64,000 bases of DNA, taken from NCBI GenBank assembly GCA_002425185.1, contig DILT01000010.1:372001-436000 (forward strand), in the 5' to 3' direction. The notes beneath the pieces were generated by a model that saw nothing but the letters and a program-made list of their open reading frames with translations, was not told where the DNA came from and did not search any database. Shown in pieces: positions 56,312-64,000 of the stretch (position 1 is its first letter; the number at the start of each line of letters is the position of its first letter). The DNA comes from Flammeovirgaceae bacterium UBA5585. GTDB lineage: Bacteria; Bacteroidota; Bacteroidia; Cytophagales; Cyclobacteriaceae. The position numbers and the translations under genes are program-made.

Positions 56312-59300
56312 ATGAGTGAAGTAATTCTCAAGTCCCTATTACGACTTTTTGCTGTTGTTGCCCGTCAGGATGAAGTAACCCGGCAGGAGCGGGAGCAGGT
56401 GCGCCTGTTTTTGCGAGAGCACTTAAACGAATCAAAGATTGAATTATACCTCAGTTTGTTCGATGAGTACGCGGGTACCGTTGCCAGTGTGGAGGGAGCT
56501 GATGAGGCTTACAACATCAATCGTATTTGTGCAGAAATTAACCTTGGGCTGACGCAAAAGCAAAAATACATTGTCGTACTTGAGTTGGTTCGTTTGGTTT
56601 TAGCCGATGATACAATTACTCCACGAGAAGATGATTTGCTAAAACTTATTTGTAAATCATTCAATGTAAGCAATGAAAACCTGGAGTCAATTAAAACTTT
56701 TTTAGCAGGAAAGGAAAGTGCTCACCTGGATCATCCAGCCCTGTTGATTGTTGATGGAATGGATGACACTGCCTTTAAGCATGCCCTTCACATCAAAAGA
56801 AATCACTTAAAGGGTTTTATCGAATTTCTGTACATCAGTGAGGCCGAACTTTATCTGGTGAAGTACATCGGTATGTCCGAAGTTTATTTAAACGGTGTTC
56901 CGTTCCGGTCGGGCTCTATTCAGGTGCTAAGTGTTGGAAGCACACTGCGGTGGGATAAGGACGAACCTATTTATTATGGCGATGTGCTCAGTCGGTTTAA
57001 ACGGCTGAATGTAAGTGAACGAATTTCGTTTGAAGGTAAAGACATCCATTTCAAGTTTAAGAATGGTGGCATCGGGCTGCAGGAAATTAACCTGGCGGAA
57101 GAATCGGGCAACCTGGTTGCCTTAATGGGAGCCAGTGGCTCAGGCAAGTCAACCTTGCTCCATGTATTGAATGGATCAGAAAAGCCAACACGAGGCAAGG
57201 TGCTTATCAATGGTATAGATATTCACAAAGAACCTGAGAAAATTGAAGGTGTAATTGGTTTTGTGCCACAGGATGATCTGCTTATAGAGGACTTAACCGT
57301 TTACCAGAATCTGTATTACGCAGCTAAGTTGTGTTTTAGTGATTTGGATGAGGCCTCAATTGACAGCCTTGTCATGAAAACACTGGAAGATTTGGGGCTG
57401 GCCGAACGGAAGGATTTAAAAGTAGGCTCGCCCTTACAAAAAACTATAAGTGGTGGCCAGCGCAAACGGCTTAACATAGGCCTTGAATTGTTGCGCGAGC
57501 CTGCCATTTTGTTTTGCGATGAGCCCACCAGCGGCCTTTCATCACGCGATTCAGAGAATATCATTGATCTGTTAAAAGAACTTGCCTTGAAAGGCAAGCT
57601 TGTTTTTGCTGTTATACACCAGCCGTCATCCGATATCTTTAAAAAGTTTGACCGGTTGTTGATTTTAGATACCGGAGGCTACCAGATTTATTACGGTAAC
57701 CCCGTAGACGCAATTGTATATTTCAAGCGCGCCATTGATATGATCAATAGCGAGATGGGCGAATGCTTTGAGTGCGGAAATGTCAACCCGGAACAGATAT
57801 TCAACATTATTGAAACCAAAGTAATAAATGAATATGGTCAGTTTACCAACGAGCGGAAAATGCTACCCGAGCAATGGTTTAAACTCTATCAACTGTATAA
57901 AAAAATCGGAGGTCATACGCTGGCGTCTGTTTCTTCCAAGCCGGTAAAATCTACTTTACGCATACCGGGCCGACTGAAACAGACGAAATTGTTTTCGCTG
58001 CGCGATGTTCAGGCGAAAATTCACAACCGGCAATACATGATCATAAACCTGTTGGAAGCACCGGTGTTAGCTTTTATTCTGGCATTTATCGTTCGCTTTT
58101 ATAATGTCGATGATAAGTTACTGTCCGGGTATGTATTTGCCAAGAATTTAAATCTGCCGGCCTACCTCTTTATGAGCGTTATTGTGGCGTTGTTTATGGG
58201 GCTTACCGTGAGTGCCGAAGAAATTATTCGTGACAGGAAAATATTGAAGCGGGAGGCATTTTTGCATTTGAGCAGGAGCAGCTACCTGATGTCTAAAATA
58301 GGAATCTTATTTTTACTCTCGGCCATTCAAACACTCTCATTTGTAATTGTTGGTAATTATATTCTTGAAATCCGGGGTATGTTGCTGGAACATTGGTTGA
58401 TCATGTTTACGGTTTCCTGTTTTGCTAATGTTTTGGGCCTGAATATTTCCTCTGGCTTTAATTCTGCAGTAACCATTTATATTTTAATTCCCTTATTAAT
58501 TATACCACAACTTATTTTAAGCGGGGTAGTAGTAAAGTTCGACAAACTCAATCCTGTTATTGGCAACACGGCCACCGTTCCGTTTGTAGGCGATCTTATG
58601 GCTTCACGGTGGGCATTTGAGGCAGGTATGGTAACGCAATTCAAAGACAATCGCTATGAGCAGAAATTTTACTATTTGGATAAAATAATGGCCGATGCTG
58701 ATTATAAAAAAATATATTATATCCCCGAGTTGGAAACTAAACTCCAATTTTGTCTGAATAATCTGAACACGCAGGACGATGATCTTAAACGCAAGCTTAT
58801 CAAAGACCTTGATTTATTAAGAAATGAAATCAGGAGGGAAGCTGAATGGGTAGAACGCGATCACTACGAATGGATCGATAACATTGCCGTCAACCGGTTT
58901 GATTCAACTACCTACAGTGAGGCAATAAATTTTTTAGGTAATCTCAGACGCTTATATATTAACCGGTACAACAAGGCAGATGGTGAAAAAGAGAAAAAGA
59001 TTTCTCAGATGACTGATACTCCGGAAAAGGCGAAGAGTTATGCTGCGTTACGGGATGGGTATAGAAATGAAGCCATTGCCGATTTTGTGAAGAACTTAAC
59101 CGAAACGCACCGGATTATTGAGAAGGATGGAAAATTGATCCAGAAGATTTATCCGATTTATAAAGATCCGGACCCCGATCACTTTATTGATTTTGATGCT
59201 CAGTTCTATATGCCGAAGAAGCATTTTTTGAATAGAAATATCGATACGCTGTTCTTTAATACGGGGGTTATCTGGTCGATGTCGTTTGTGCTTATGCTTA

Positions 59301-59377
59301 CCCTTTATTTCGACCTGCTCAGAAGGGTAATTGATGGTATTGGAAACCTGTCTAATCCATTAAACCGGAGAATGTAG
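56312..59377 (+). CDS. TerB-like domain fused to ABCG-type transporter with large extracytoplasmic domain
   Basis: 1021 residues. A helical TerB-like region (about 1-130, LKSLLRLFAVVARQDEVTRQE), then a small beta domain resembling FHA-like inserts (about 150-235), an ABC ATPase (about 245-470; Walker A GASGSGKSTLL, signature ISGGQRKRLNIG, Walker B AILFCDEPTSGL, switch His in AVIHQPSSD), and an ABC-2 membrane part with about five helices (about 585-770), a 210-residue charged extracytoplasmic region (about 775-985) and a last helix near 990-1010. ABCG-like half-transporters form dimers; substrate unknown. It is not linked to other ter genes here, but a separate TerB protein is encoded at 24019-24423. 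Confidence 0.9.
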   Translation: MSEVILKSLLRLFAVVARQDEVTRQEREQVRLFLREHLNESKIELYLSLFDEYAGTVASVEGADEAYNINRICAEINLGLTQKQKYIVVLELVRLVLADDTITPREDDLLKLICKSFNVSNENLESIKTFLAGKESAHLDHPALLIVDGMDDTAFKHALHIKRNHLKGFIEFLYISEAELYLVKYIGMSEVYLNGVPFRSGSIQVLSVGSTLRWDKDEPIYYGDVLSRFKRLNVSERISFEGKDIHFKFKNGGIGLQEINLAEESGNLVALMGASGSGKSTLLHVLNGSEKPTRGKVLINGIDIHKEPEKIEGVIGFVPQDDLLIEDLTVYQNLYYAAKLCFSDLDEASIDSLVMKTLEDLGLAERKDLKVGSPLQKTISGGQRKRLNIGLELLREPAILFCDEPTSGLSSRDSENIIDLLKELALKGKLVFAVIHQPSSDIFKKFDRLLILDTGGYQIYYGNPVDAIVYFKRAIDMINSEMGECFECGNVNPEQIFNIIETKVINEYGQFTNERKMLPEQWFKLYQLYKKIGGHTLASVSSKPVKSTLRIPGRLKQTKLFSLRDVQAKIHNRQYMIINLLEAPVLAFILAFIVRFYNVDDKLLSGYVFAKNLNLPAYLFMSVIVALFMGLTVSAEEIIRDRKILKREAFLHLSRSSYLMSKIGILFLLSAIQTLSFVIVGNYILEIRGMLLEHWLIMFTVSCFANVLGLNISSGFNSAVTIYILIPLLIIPQLILSGVVVKFDKLNPVIGNTATVPFVGDLMASRWAFEAGMVTQFKDNRYEQKFYYLDKIMADADYKKIYYIPELETKLQFCLNNLNTQDDDLKRKLIKDLDLLRNEIRREAEWVERDHYEWIDNIAVNRFDSTTYSEAINFLGNLRRLYINRYNKADGEKEKKISQMTDTPEKAKSYAALRDGYRNEAIADFVKNLTETHRIIEKDGKLIQKIYPIYKDPDPDHFIDFDAQFYMPKKHFLNRNIDTLFFNTGVIWSMSFVLMLTLYFDLLRRVIDGIGNLSNPLNRRM

Positions 59378-59379
59378 GG

Positions 59380-59409
59380 TTTGAATTTTAATCAAAATAC
59401 ATACCTTTG
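59380..59409 (+). promoter_or_regulatory. Promoter of the micro-ORF / DUF218 unit
   Basis: TTTG (59380-59383) and TACCTTTG (59402-59409), an exact TAnnTTTG, are separated by 18 bases, the expected spacing. Transcription would begin near 59415, about ten bases before the ATG at 59427, so the 17-codon ORF would be the first on the transcript. Confidence 0.6.
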
Positions 59410-59426
59410 AAGCAAGTTTTAAGGCT

Positions 59427-59480
59427 ATGATTGTCCTCCTGCTTATTCTGCTGCTACTTATCCTGATCAGGATATTTTAA
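59427..59480 (+). CDS. Candidate 17-residue hydrophobic micro-protein or leader peptide
   Basis: ATG to TAA gives MIVLLLILLLLILIRIF, a single membrane-spanning stretch rich in Leu and Ile with one Arg. It begins just after a good promoter and ends 2 bases before the ATG of the DUF218 gene, so both would be translated from the same message. It may be a tiny membrane protein that works with its neighbour, or a leader whose translation affects that of the next gene. Leucine-rich content could even sense charged tRNA-Leu, but no attenuator hairpin is seen. Confidence 0.5.
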   Translation: MIVLLLILLLLILIRIF

Positions 59481-59482
59481 GC

Positions 59483-60244
59483 ATGTTTTTTACACTTTCC
59501 AAAATACTGGGTTATCTGACTTCACCCTTAGTATGGGTGTGCCTTTTATTTTTTACAGCAGCATTTAGCCGGAAGAAACGTTTGAAAAAGCGGTTATTCT
59601 GGATCGCCCTTACCATGCTTCTTTTTTTCTCCAATGAATTCATCGCGAATGAAGTTATGCGTGCATGGGAAGTGCCGGCCACCCCTTTTCATGAAATTGA
59701 TAAAACCTATGTGTATGGCATTTTGCTTACCGGTGTAACGAGCACCGATACACAACCTGATGACCGCGTATATTTTCATCAGGGTGCTGATCGGGTGGTG
59801 CATACAGTTGAGTTGTATAAACGAGGCATTATTAAGAAGGTGCTTATTACCGGGGGCAGTGCTCGTTTAGTTACCACGGGCAGACGGGAGGCCGATGATA
59901 TTTATAAAGCATTGAAACTTATGGGTGTGGATTCAACCGATATGATCATCGAGAATAAATCGCGAAACACGTTTGAGTCGGCTGTAAACGTAAAAAAAAT
60001 GATAGGAAGGGAGACTGGAGAGTTACTGCTGATTACATCGGCATACCATATGCGCAGGTCAAAGGCTTGTTTTGCTAAAGCTGAACTTCAGGTTGATCTG
60101 TTCAGCACTGATTTTTACACCCACCCCAGGGTGTTTACACCCGATACTTTACTTATACCAAAAATTGATGCCCTTTTGAGTTGGCAACGCATGATTAAAG
60201 AGTGGATAGGTATTGTGGCCTACAAATTTGCCGGTTATCTATAG
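59483..60244 (+). CDS. DUF218 / ElyC-YdcF family membrane protein
   Basis: 253 residues with two N-terminal membrane helices (about 10-28 and 38-55) and the DUF218 Rossmann-like domain (about 75-245): YVYGILLTGV, ADRVVHTVELYKRGIIKKVLITGG and ENKSRNTFESAVNV, with LLITSAYHMRRSKACF. Members such as ElyC act in envelope and peptidoglycan or ECA precursor handling; the biochemical step here is unknown. Its last six bases overlap the convergent small gene at 60239-60511. Confidence 0.9.
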   Translation: MFFTLSKILGYLTSPLVWVCLLFFTAAFSRKKRLKKRLFWIALTMLLFFSNEFIANEVMRAWEVPATPFHEIDKTYVYGILLTGVTSTDTQPDDRVYFHQGADRVVHTVELYKRGIIKKVLITGGSARLVTTGRREADDIYKALKLMGVDSTDMIIENKSRNTFESAVNVKKMIGRETGELLLITSAYHMRRSKACFAKAELQVDLFSTDFYTHPRVFTPDTLLIPKIDALLSWQRMIKEWIGIVAYKFAGYL

Positions 60245-60511
60245 GATTGAATTGGGTTTTTTCCATCCACTTAACGCCTCCTGATTGAGGTAGTTGTTAA
60301 GACTTTCAAGGTTTGGGAATATCAACACCTTGGCTGGGCTCTCCTCAGGGTCCTCTGAATTAAACATAACCTCTACAAAAAATCCTTTAATAAGATAAAG
60401 GGAAAAGTAACAGGAATTACGCACCTGGTTTCCGATAAGTGTACCCTTTTTGCGGAGGTAGATAACCTGCTGCTTAGGTGAAAAACGTTTAAAAAAGAAT
60501 TTAGTGAACAT
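60239..60511 (-). CDS. Small hypothetical protein
   Basis: 90 residues, basic N-terminal half (MFTKFFFKRFSPKQQVIYLRKKG) and a second half with ten acidic or proline residues around NSEDPEESPAKVLIFPNLESL. The pattern LRKKGTLIGNQVRNSC then FYLI-like strands suggests a small beta domain of the type that binds nucleic acid or protein, but I recognise no family. It overlaps the DUF218 gene by six bases tail to tail. Function unknown. Confidence 0.65.
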   Translation of the reverse strand: MFTKFFFKRFSPKQQVIYLRKKGTLIGNQVRNSCYFSLYLIKGFFVEVMFNSEDPEESPAKVLIFPNLESLNNYLNQEALSGWKKPNSIL

Positions 60512-60649
60512 AGTGGATGGCTATAGGCCTTTACCGGGCAAAAGAAACGCCATGCCTAAAATGGCTGATTGCATTGAATTTGATGAGTTAGTAATAAAAC
60601 AAATCTTAAAATGGGAATGTATAATCCTGTTTTGAGCAGCGGCAAATAA

Positions 60650-60678
60650 AAAAGGCTGCAAAGAAATTGCAGCCTTTT
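60650..60678 (-). terminator. Intrinsic terminator of the receptor / SGNH operon
   Basis: AAAAGGCTGCAA (60650-60661) and TTGCAGCCTTTT (60667-60678) pair perfectly over a 5-base loop. On the minus strand it is followed by a T run, 20 bases after the stop of the SGNH gene. Confidence 0.85.
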
Positions 60679-60697
60679 AAAATCGAATGCCTGTTTA

Positions 60698-62302
60698 TCA
60701 AGGCAATGGTAGGCCTGTAGCAGGGTACTTGCTAATGTTGGTCAGCGGTATGGTTGATCCGAACTTATCGTTAATGGCTTGAATGAAAACGCGCGATAAA
60801 AAGGCATAGCCACGGGTGTTCATATGCGCACCATCTTCCGAGTAAATACCGGTTGGCGGATTGATGTTTGGTGTAATGGTAACCCCATTGTAAACACCAG
60901 CCTGATTTGCAATTAGCGTGTTCAGGGCGGCATCAATATTGGCTAAGGCCAATCGTGTTGGATTATCCGTCACACTAGTTTGTATGCTGGTATTAAAAGC
61001 AGCTCTTGCAGTATTAATAGCGGTGATCTCAGCGGGAATCAGAACATATCTATCGCCAACTGGTTCAGAAACACCAAGCACTCCAAAAGACCCAGGTGTA
61101 CCCAATACAGAGCCCGTTGAAAGTGGGATAATATCAGTATTGGCTGAGTGTCTTGCCCGGGCATAAGGTAACAAACCTGCAGCAGGGCCAACCATGTATG
61201 CCGACAAGTCAGTTAACGTTTCGTCATTCATTAGTATTTTATTACCTGCCCCAGCAGTAAAGGTTAATCTGCGTTTGTTTGCTTCATCTGCGGTTATAAC
61301 GGTGGCTGTTACCATAGCATCCAGAAAGCCATTATAGTTGGTTGCCAATACATTTAAGTCTGTAACCTGTGTTGCAGATAATGTAATGGGATTATAGGTA
61401 ACTGAAGTGAAGTGAGGCATTTTAAAGATATCAGGAAAATTACCTACAACACCTTTTAAGTTTGCATTTGAAGCAAGTATTGCCCCCATGGCGGCCCCAT
61501 ATTGACCCGCGAAAGCTCCGGCAGAATTAAGTGGAGCCAGTGTTGGATCGCCTCCAAAAGCGGCATGTAAAAAGAAATCATCCAAACCTAACCAGAATAA
61601 GAAGAATGTAGGGTTGGTGGAGAGCGCATCTGATAATATAGTAGAGGTGCCAGGGTTAGATGCAAACCGGGCATAGAATGGTGAAAATCCCACTGCTGGA
61701 TTTGGGTTAGCCCAGTTACCTGTGGCAGGGATAAGCGCCTGACCCAGCGTAATAGCAGGAACTGCAAAATTATTTAATGCACTTGTTGCCACTGCGCCTG
61801 TTGAACCCGCATATTGAAATGGAGGATTTACAGATGGATTTGGTATAGCTTCAAAATTTCCGGGAGCATAGGCCTGTGGCGTTGGCCTTGGCGGTGTTCC
61901 TTGTAAACGCATTCTTCCCAGTACAGGTTTGGTTGGGTCAAAAGGAGGTCCTAATACGGCCTGTGTGAAAAACAGGTTCCATCCTAAACTTGCACGTATG
62001 CTCGGCTGGTTAAATGTTGCAGTACCACCTGCACAAGCCAATTGCGTGTTTATAATTGCTGCCAATGAATTATTCTGTCCATCGGTAAACAGCGCGCCAC
62101 CTTGCATACCGGCAACAAACGAATTTCCTATAGCAATGAACTTTGTAAAGTTGGCATTACCTGCTGCCCCTCCACAAGGGTCAGGAGAAATGTTTGTTAA
62201 ATCTGGCTCCGGATCGGTCAACTCAATTACTTCTTGCTCGCACGCCCCTAAAAATATCAGGGATAAGAGGAGGGTAAGGGTTAAACTATTTATCTTTTTC
62301 AT
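60698..62302 (-). CDS. SGNH/GDSL-hydrolase-like lipoprotein
   Basis: 534 residues with a lipobox at LIFLGAC. The SGNH fold begins FTKFIAIGNSFVAGMQGG, where the GDS nucleophile motif is GNS, and ends with DGAHMNTRGYAFLS, which supplies the Asp and His; the block II Gly/block III Asn motif is FFLFWLGLDDF, with Asp in place of the usual Asn. Long Pro/Asn-rich loops extend it beyond ordinary GDSL lipases. It follows a TonB receptor gene by 33 bases on the same strand, a pairing seen repeatedly in Bacteroidota. An esterase acting at the cell surface on a substrate taken up by that receptor is the likely role. Confidence 0.85.
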   Translation of the reverse strand: MKKINSLTLTLLLSLIFLGACEQEVIELTDPEPDLTNISPDPCGGAAGNANFTKFIAIGNSFVAGMQGGALFTDGQNNSLAAIINTQLACAGGTATFNQPSIRASLGWNLFFTQAVLGPPFDPTKPVLGRMRLQGTPPRPTPQAYAPGNFEAIPNPSVNPPFQYAGSTGAVATSALNNFAVPAITLGQALIPATGNWANPNPAVGFSPFYARFASNPGTSTILSDALSTNPTFFLFWLGLDDFFLHAAFGGDPTLAPLNSAGAFAGQYGAAMGAILASNANLKGVVGNFPDIFKMPHFTSVTYNPITLSATQVTDLNVLATNYNGFLDAMVTATVITADEANKRRLTFTAGAGNKILMNDETLTDLSAYMVGPAAGLLPYARARHSANTDIIPLSTGSVLGTPGSFGVLGVSEPVGDRYVLIPAEITAINTARAAFNTSIQTSVTDNPTRLALANIDAALNTLIANQAGVYNGVTITPNINPPTGIYSEDGAHMNTRGYAFLSRVFIQAINDKFGSTIPLTNISKYPATGLPLP

Positions 62303-62335
62303 AGTAATCTGATTTAATGCTTGGATTCTTATTTC

Positions 62336-64000
62336 TTATCTGAAGAATTCGTCAAAGGTTAGTGATAAATAAATTTGCTGGCCTACGAATGGTGAACCAA
62401 AGTTTGTACGGTAGTCACCGCCCAATAGGTTAGTGCCGCCAAGTTTCGCAATGGTCTTAATAGAAGGAATTTTGTAGCTAACCTGGGCATCCAGCACACC
62501 AAACTCAGGCACATCCCAATCGCCAAAGGATGACTCCCAGCGGAATCCCTGCTGCCAGCGGTAGTTGATGTTGAAACCAAGATTCTTGGTGAGTTTTCGG
62601 TTGCCAAAACCTACGTTCACTTTGTTTTCAGGAGTATTGAAGCCGGAACGGAAATCTTCTGAATCTCCGGGAGCACTGAAGGTTGCATAGTTATAGGAAC
62701 CATTTATGCTATATCCTTTCGGCAGGTTGTAGGTAATACCTAAACCAACACCGTATGAATCAACGGTTTCAGGATTATTGGAGTATAAGGAGAAAAGCTT
62801 GCCTGGGTTAGAGGTAACATTTTGATGGGTTGTTTGAAATCTTGCTGCTACGATTTCACCACCGATAAAATCGGTATACTTGGTGTAGTAAGCATTCAAG
62901 TCAACCAGGAAGGTATTGGAGTAGAGTCCTTTGTAACCAATTTCAAACGATGTTAACCGTTCTGGTTGAACGTATGGTATGTTGGCAACAACCAGCAAAC
63001 TAGAATTGCCGCCTGAGGGTGTTCCGTCTGGATTGAGCACTCCTCCTGATGCCCTGAAAGCATTGTATGAAGATTGGGTATAAGCACCACCGTTATGCAC
63101 ACCATAGCGCCCTGCGTTGGCTTCTGTACTTCCCAGTAATGTACCTCCGGATGAAGGGAAGTAAATAAACTGGGCTTGTGTATCGGGGTTACGGAAACCG
63201 GTTTGATAGGATGCCCGGATGTTGTGGGTTTCGTTAAAGGTGTATACAGCAGATACACGTGGCGTTACACGTCCATCAAAGTTTTCGTTTTTATCATACC
63301 GCAATGAACCAGTTAAGCGAAGTGACTCGCCAAGGGTTTTGGCCAGTTGACCGTACACACCATATTCAAATATTTTCACGCGTTCGTTTTTACCATCGCC
63401 ATCAGGATCTTCATTAAACACCGTTCCGTCACTGAATAAATCATATTGACGAACGTTGCCACCCACCATGAAGTCTACGACTTCAATTTGCTTAAACTGG
63501 TAGTTGAATTCGCCATGGTAGAGCCGCGAATTATCTACGAATGATGAACCAGGAGGATTACGCTGGAACAGATTTGTACGAACCTGATTAACCAGATCGT
63601 TGTAGGCTGGAGTACCAACTGCAGGGCGGTCACGATCTGCGTAGGCACGGGCAGCGGCATGTGCGGCTTCGGTATTACCGGCAGGAACACCAGGCCAATA
63701 TCCTTGCATAGCCAATACGTAGGTTTGTGCATATTCGGGAGCCCATTTGGTAGCAGTAGGGCTATAGTATTCGTTCATAAAACCACCTTGTGCGCTCATG
63801 TTCCACGAGTCGCCATCGCGTGTTTCTGTTCGGTAACCTCTAATAAAGAAGTTATCGCCCTTTAACTCAAGTTTGTGAAAGTTTTGGGTAAAGTCACGTA
63901 AGGCATATTTTTCTGTTCCCTGGTAAATTGAACTTCCTCCGCCAAAACGGTAATTATAGAGCAGTTCCACACGATCATTGATCCGGTAGTGTAACGCTGC
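62336..64000 (-). CDS. TonB-dependent receptor, C-terminal part, start outside window
   Basis: 555 codons to the right edge; the frame stays open (AALHYRINDRVELLYNYRF at the edge), so the real start, signal peptide, CarboxypepD_reg and plug domains lie beyond 64000. The visible part is barrel: alternating strands with GYRTETRDGDSW, FNETHNIRASYQTGFRNPD (the conserved receptor motif), ERLTSFEIGYKGLYSNTFLVDLN and a C-terminus ending QQIYLSLTFDEFFR. The C-terminus is Arg rather than aromatic, a little unusual. It is the first visible gene of an operon with the SGNH lipoprotein. Confidence 0.9.
   Translation of the reverse strand, partial: AALHYRINDRVELLYNYRFGGGSSIYQGTEKYALRDFTQNFHKLELKGDNFFIRGYRTETRDGDSWNMSAQGGFMNEYYSPTATKWAPEYAQTYVLAMQGYWPGVPAGNTEAAHAAARAYADRDRPAVGTPAYNDLVNQVRTNLFQRNPPGSSFVDNSRLYHGEFNYQFKQIEVVDFMVGGNVRQYDLFSDGTVFNEDPDGDGKNERVKIFEYGVYGQLAKTLGESLRLTGSLRYDKNENFDGRVTPRVSAVYTFNETHNIRASYQTGFRNPDTQAQFIYFPSSGGTLLGSTEANAGRYGVHNGGAYTQSSYNAFRASGGVLNPDGTPSGGNSSLLVVANIPYVQPERLTSFEIGYKGLYSNTFLVDLNAYYTKYTDFIGGEIVAARFQTTHQNVTSNPGKLFSLYSNNPETVDSYGVGLGITYNLPKGYSINGSYNYATFSAPGDSEDFRSGFNTPENKVNVGFGNRKLTKNLGFNINYRWQQGFRWESSFGDWDVPEFGVLDAQVSYKIPSIKTIAKLGGTNLLGGDYRTNFGSPFVGQQIYLSLTFDEFFR

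Overview
The window looks like chromosome from a Bacteroidota bacterium, most likely order Cytophagales. The signs are TonB-dependent receptors with CarboxypepD_reg-like N-termini, a DUF5686 protein, type III glutamine synthetase, many lipoproteins and M28/M16/S41 secreted peptidases, promoters of the TTTG / TAnnTTTG type, and several families of short GC-rich palindromic repeats between genes. There is no phage, plasmid, CRISPR array, rRNA or recognisable tRNA. This placement rests on family content only.

1-5 kb: the start of a phytoene desaturase (crtI) gene cut by the window edge, an ECF sigma factor and a CarH/LitR-type B12-binding MerR regulator form a probable light-controlled carotenoid locus. 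Divergent from it is the ligase-associated DEXH helicase, whose coding sequence carries a palindromic repeat. 5-17 kb: small hypotheticals, a HAD phosphatase, a DUF1080 lipoprotein, a methyltransferase, a BtuB-like receptor, an OmpR-type two-component system, and a SulP transporter with a universal stress protein facing a divergent PiT-like permease. 17-26 kb: PdeM (partner of the helicase), a CapA-like phosphoesterase, an LTA-synthase-like sulfatase with a barrel protein, a YtcJ-like amidohydrolase, TerB, a head-GIN protein and a sterol desaturase-like hydroxylase.

26-43 kb: glutamine synthetase III, tandem M28 peptidases, an S41 protease, a double-domain M16 peptidase, FabH, and an ABC transporter whose permease is fused to an M1 aminopeptidase. 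43-46.5 kb: leucyl-tRNA synthetase, interrupted in frame by about 150 codons that encode an intact-looking DUF559 (Vsr-like PD-(D/E)XK) endonuclease domain between GC-rich palindromes. The same palindrome core occurs in an intergenic repeat near 8.9 kb. This is the most unusual object in the window: it looks like a selfish element living inside an essential gene without breaking its frame.

46.6-64 kb: a frameshifted DUF5686 gene, a TonB receptor with a TPR lipoprotein-like partner, a LytS/LytTR two-component system, a stand-alone receiver, a lipoprotein, a TerB-ABCG transporter with a large extracytoplasmic domain, a 17-codon hydrophobic ORF just ahead of a DUF218 protein, and a TonB receptor/SGNH-hydrolase lipoprotein pair running off the right edge. 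No gap between genes exceeds about 300 bases.
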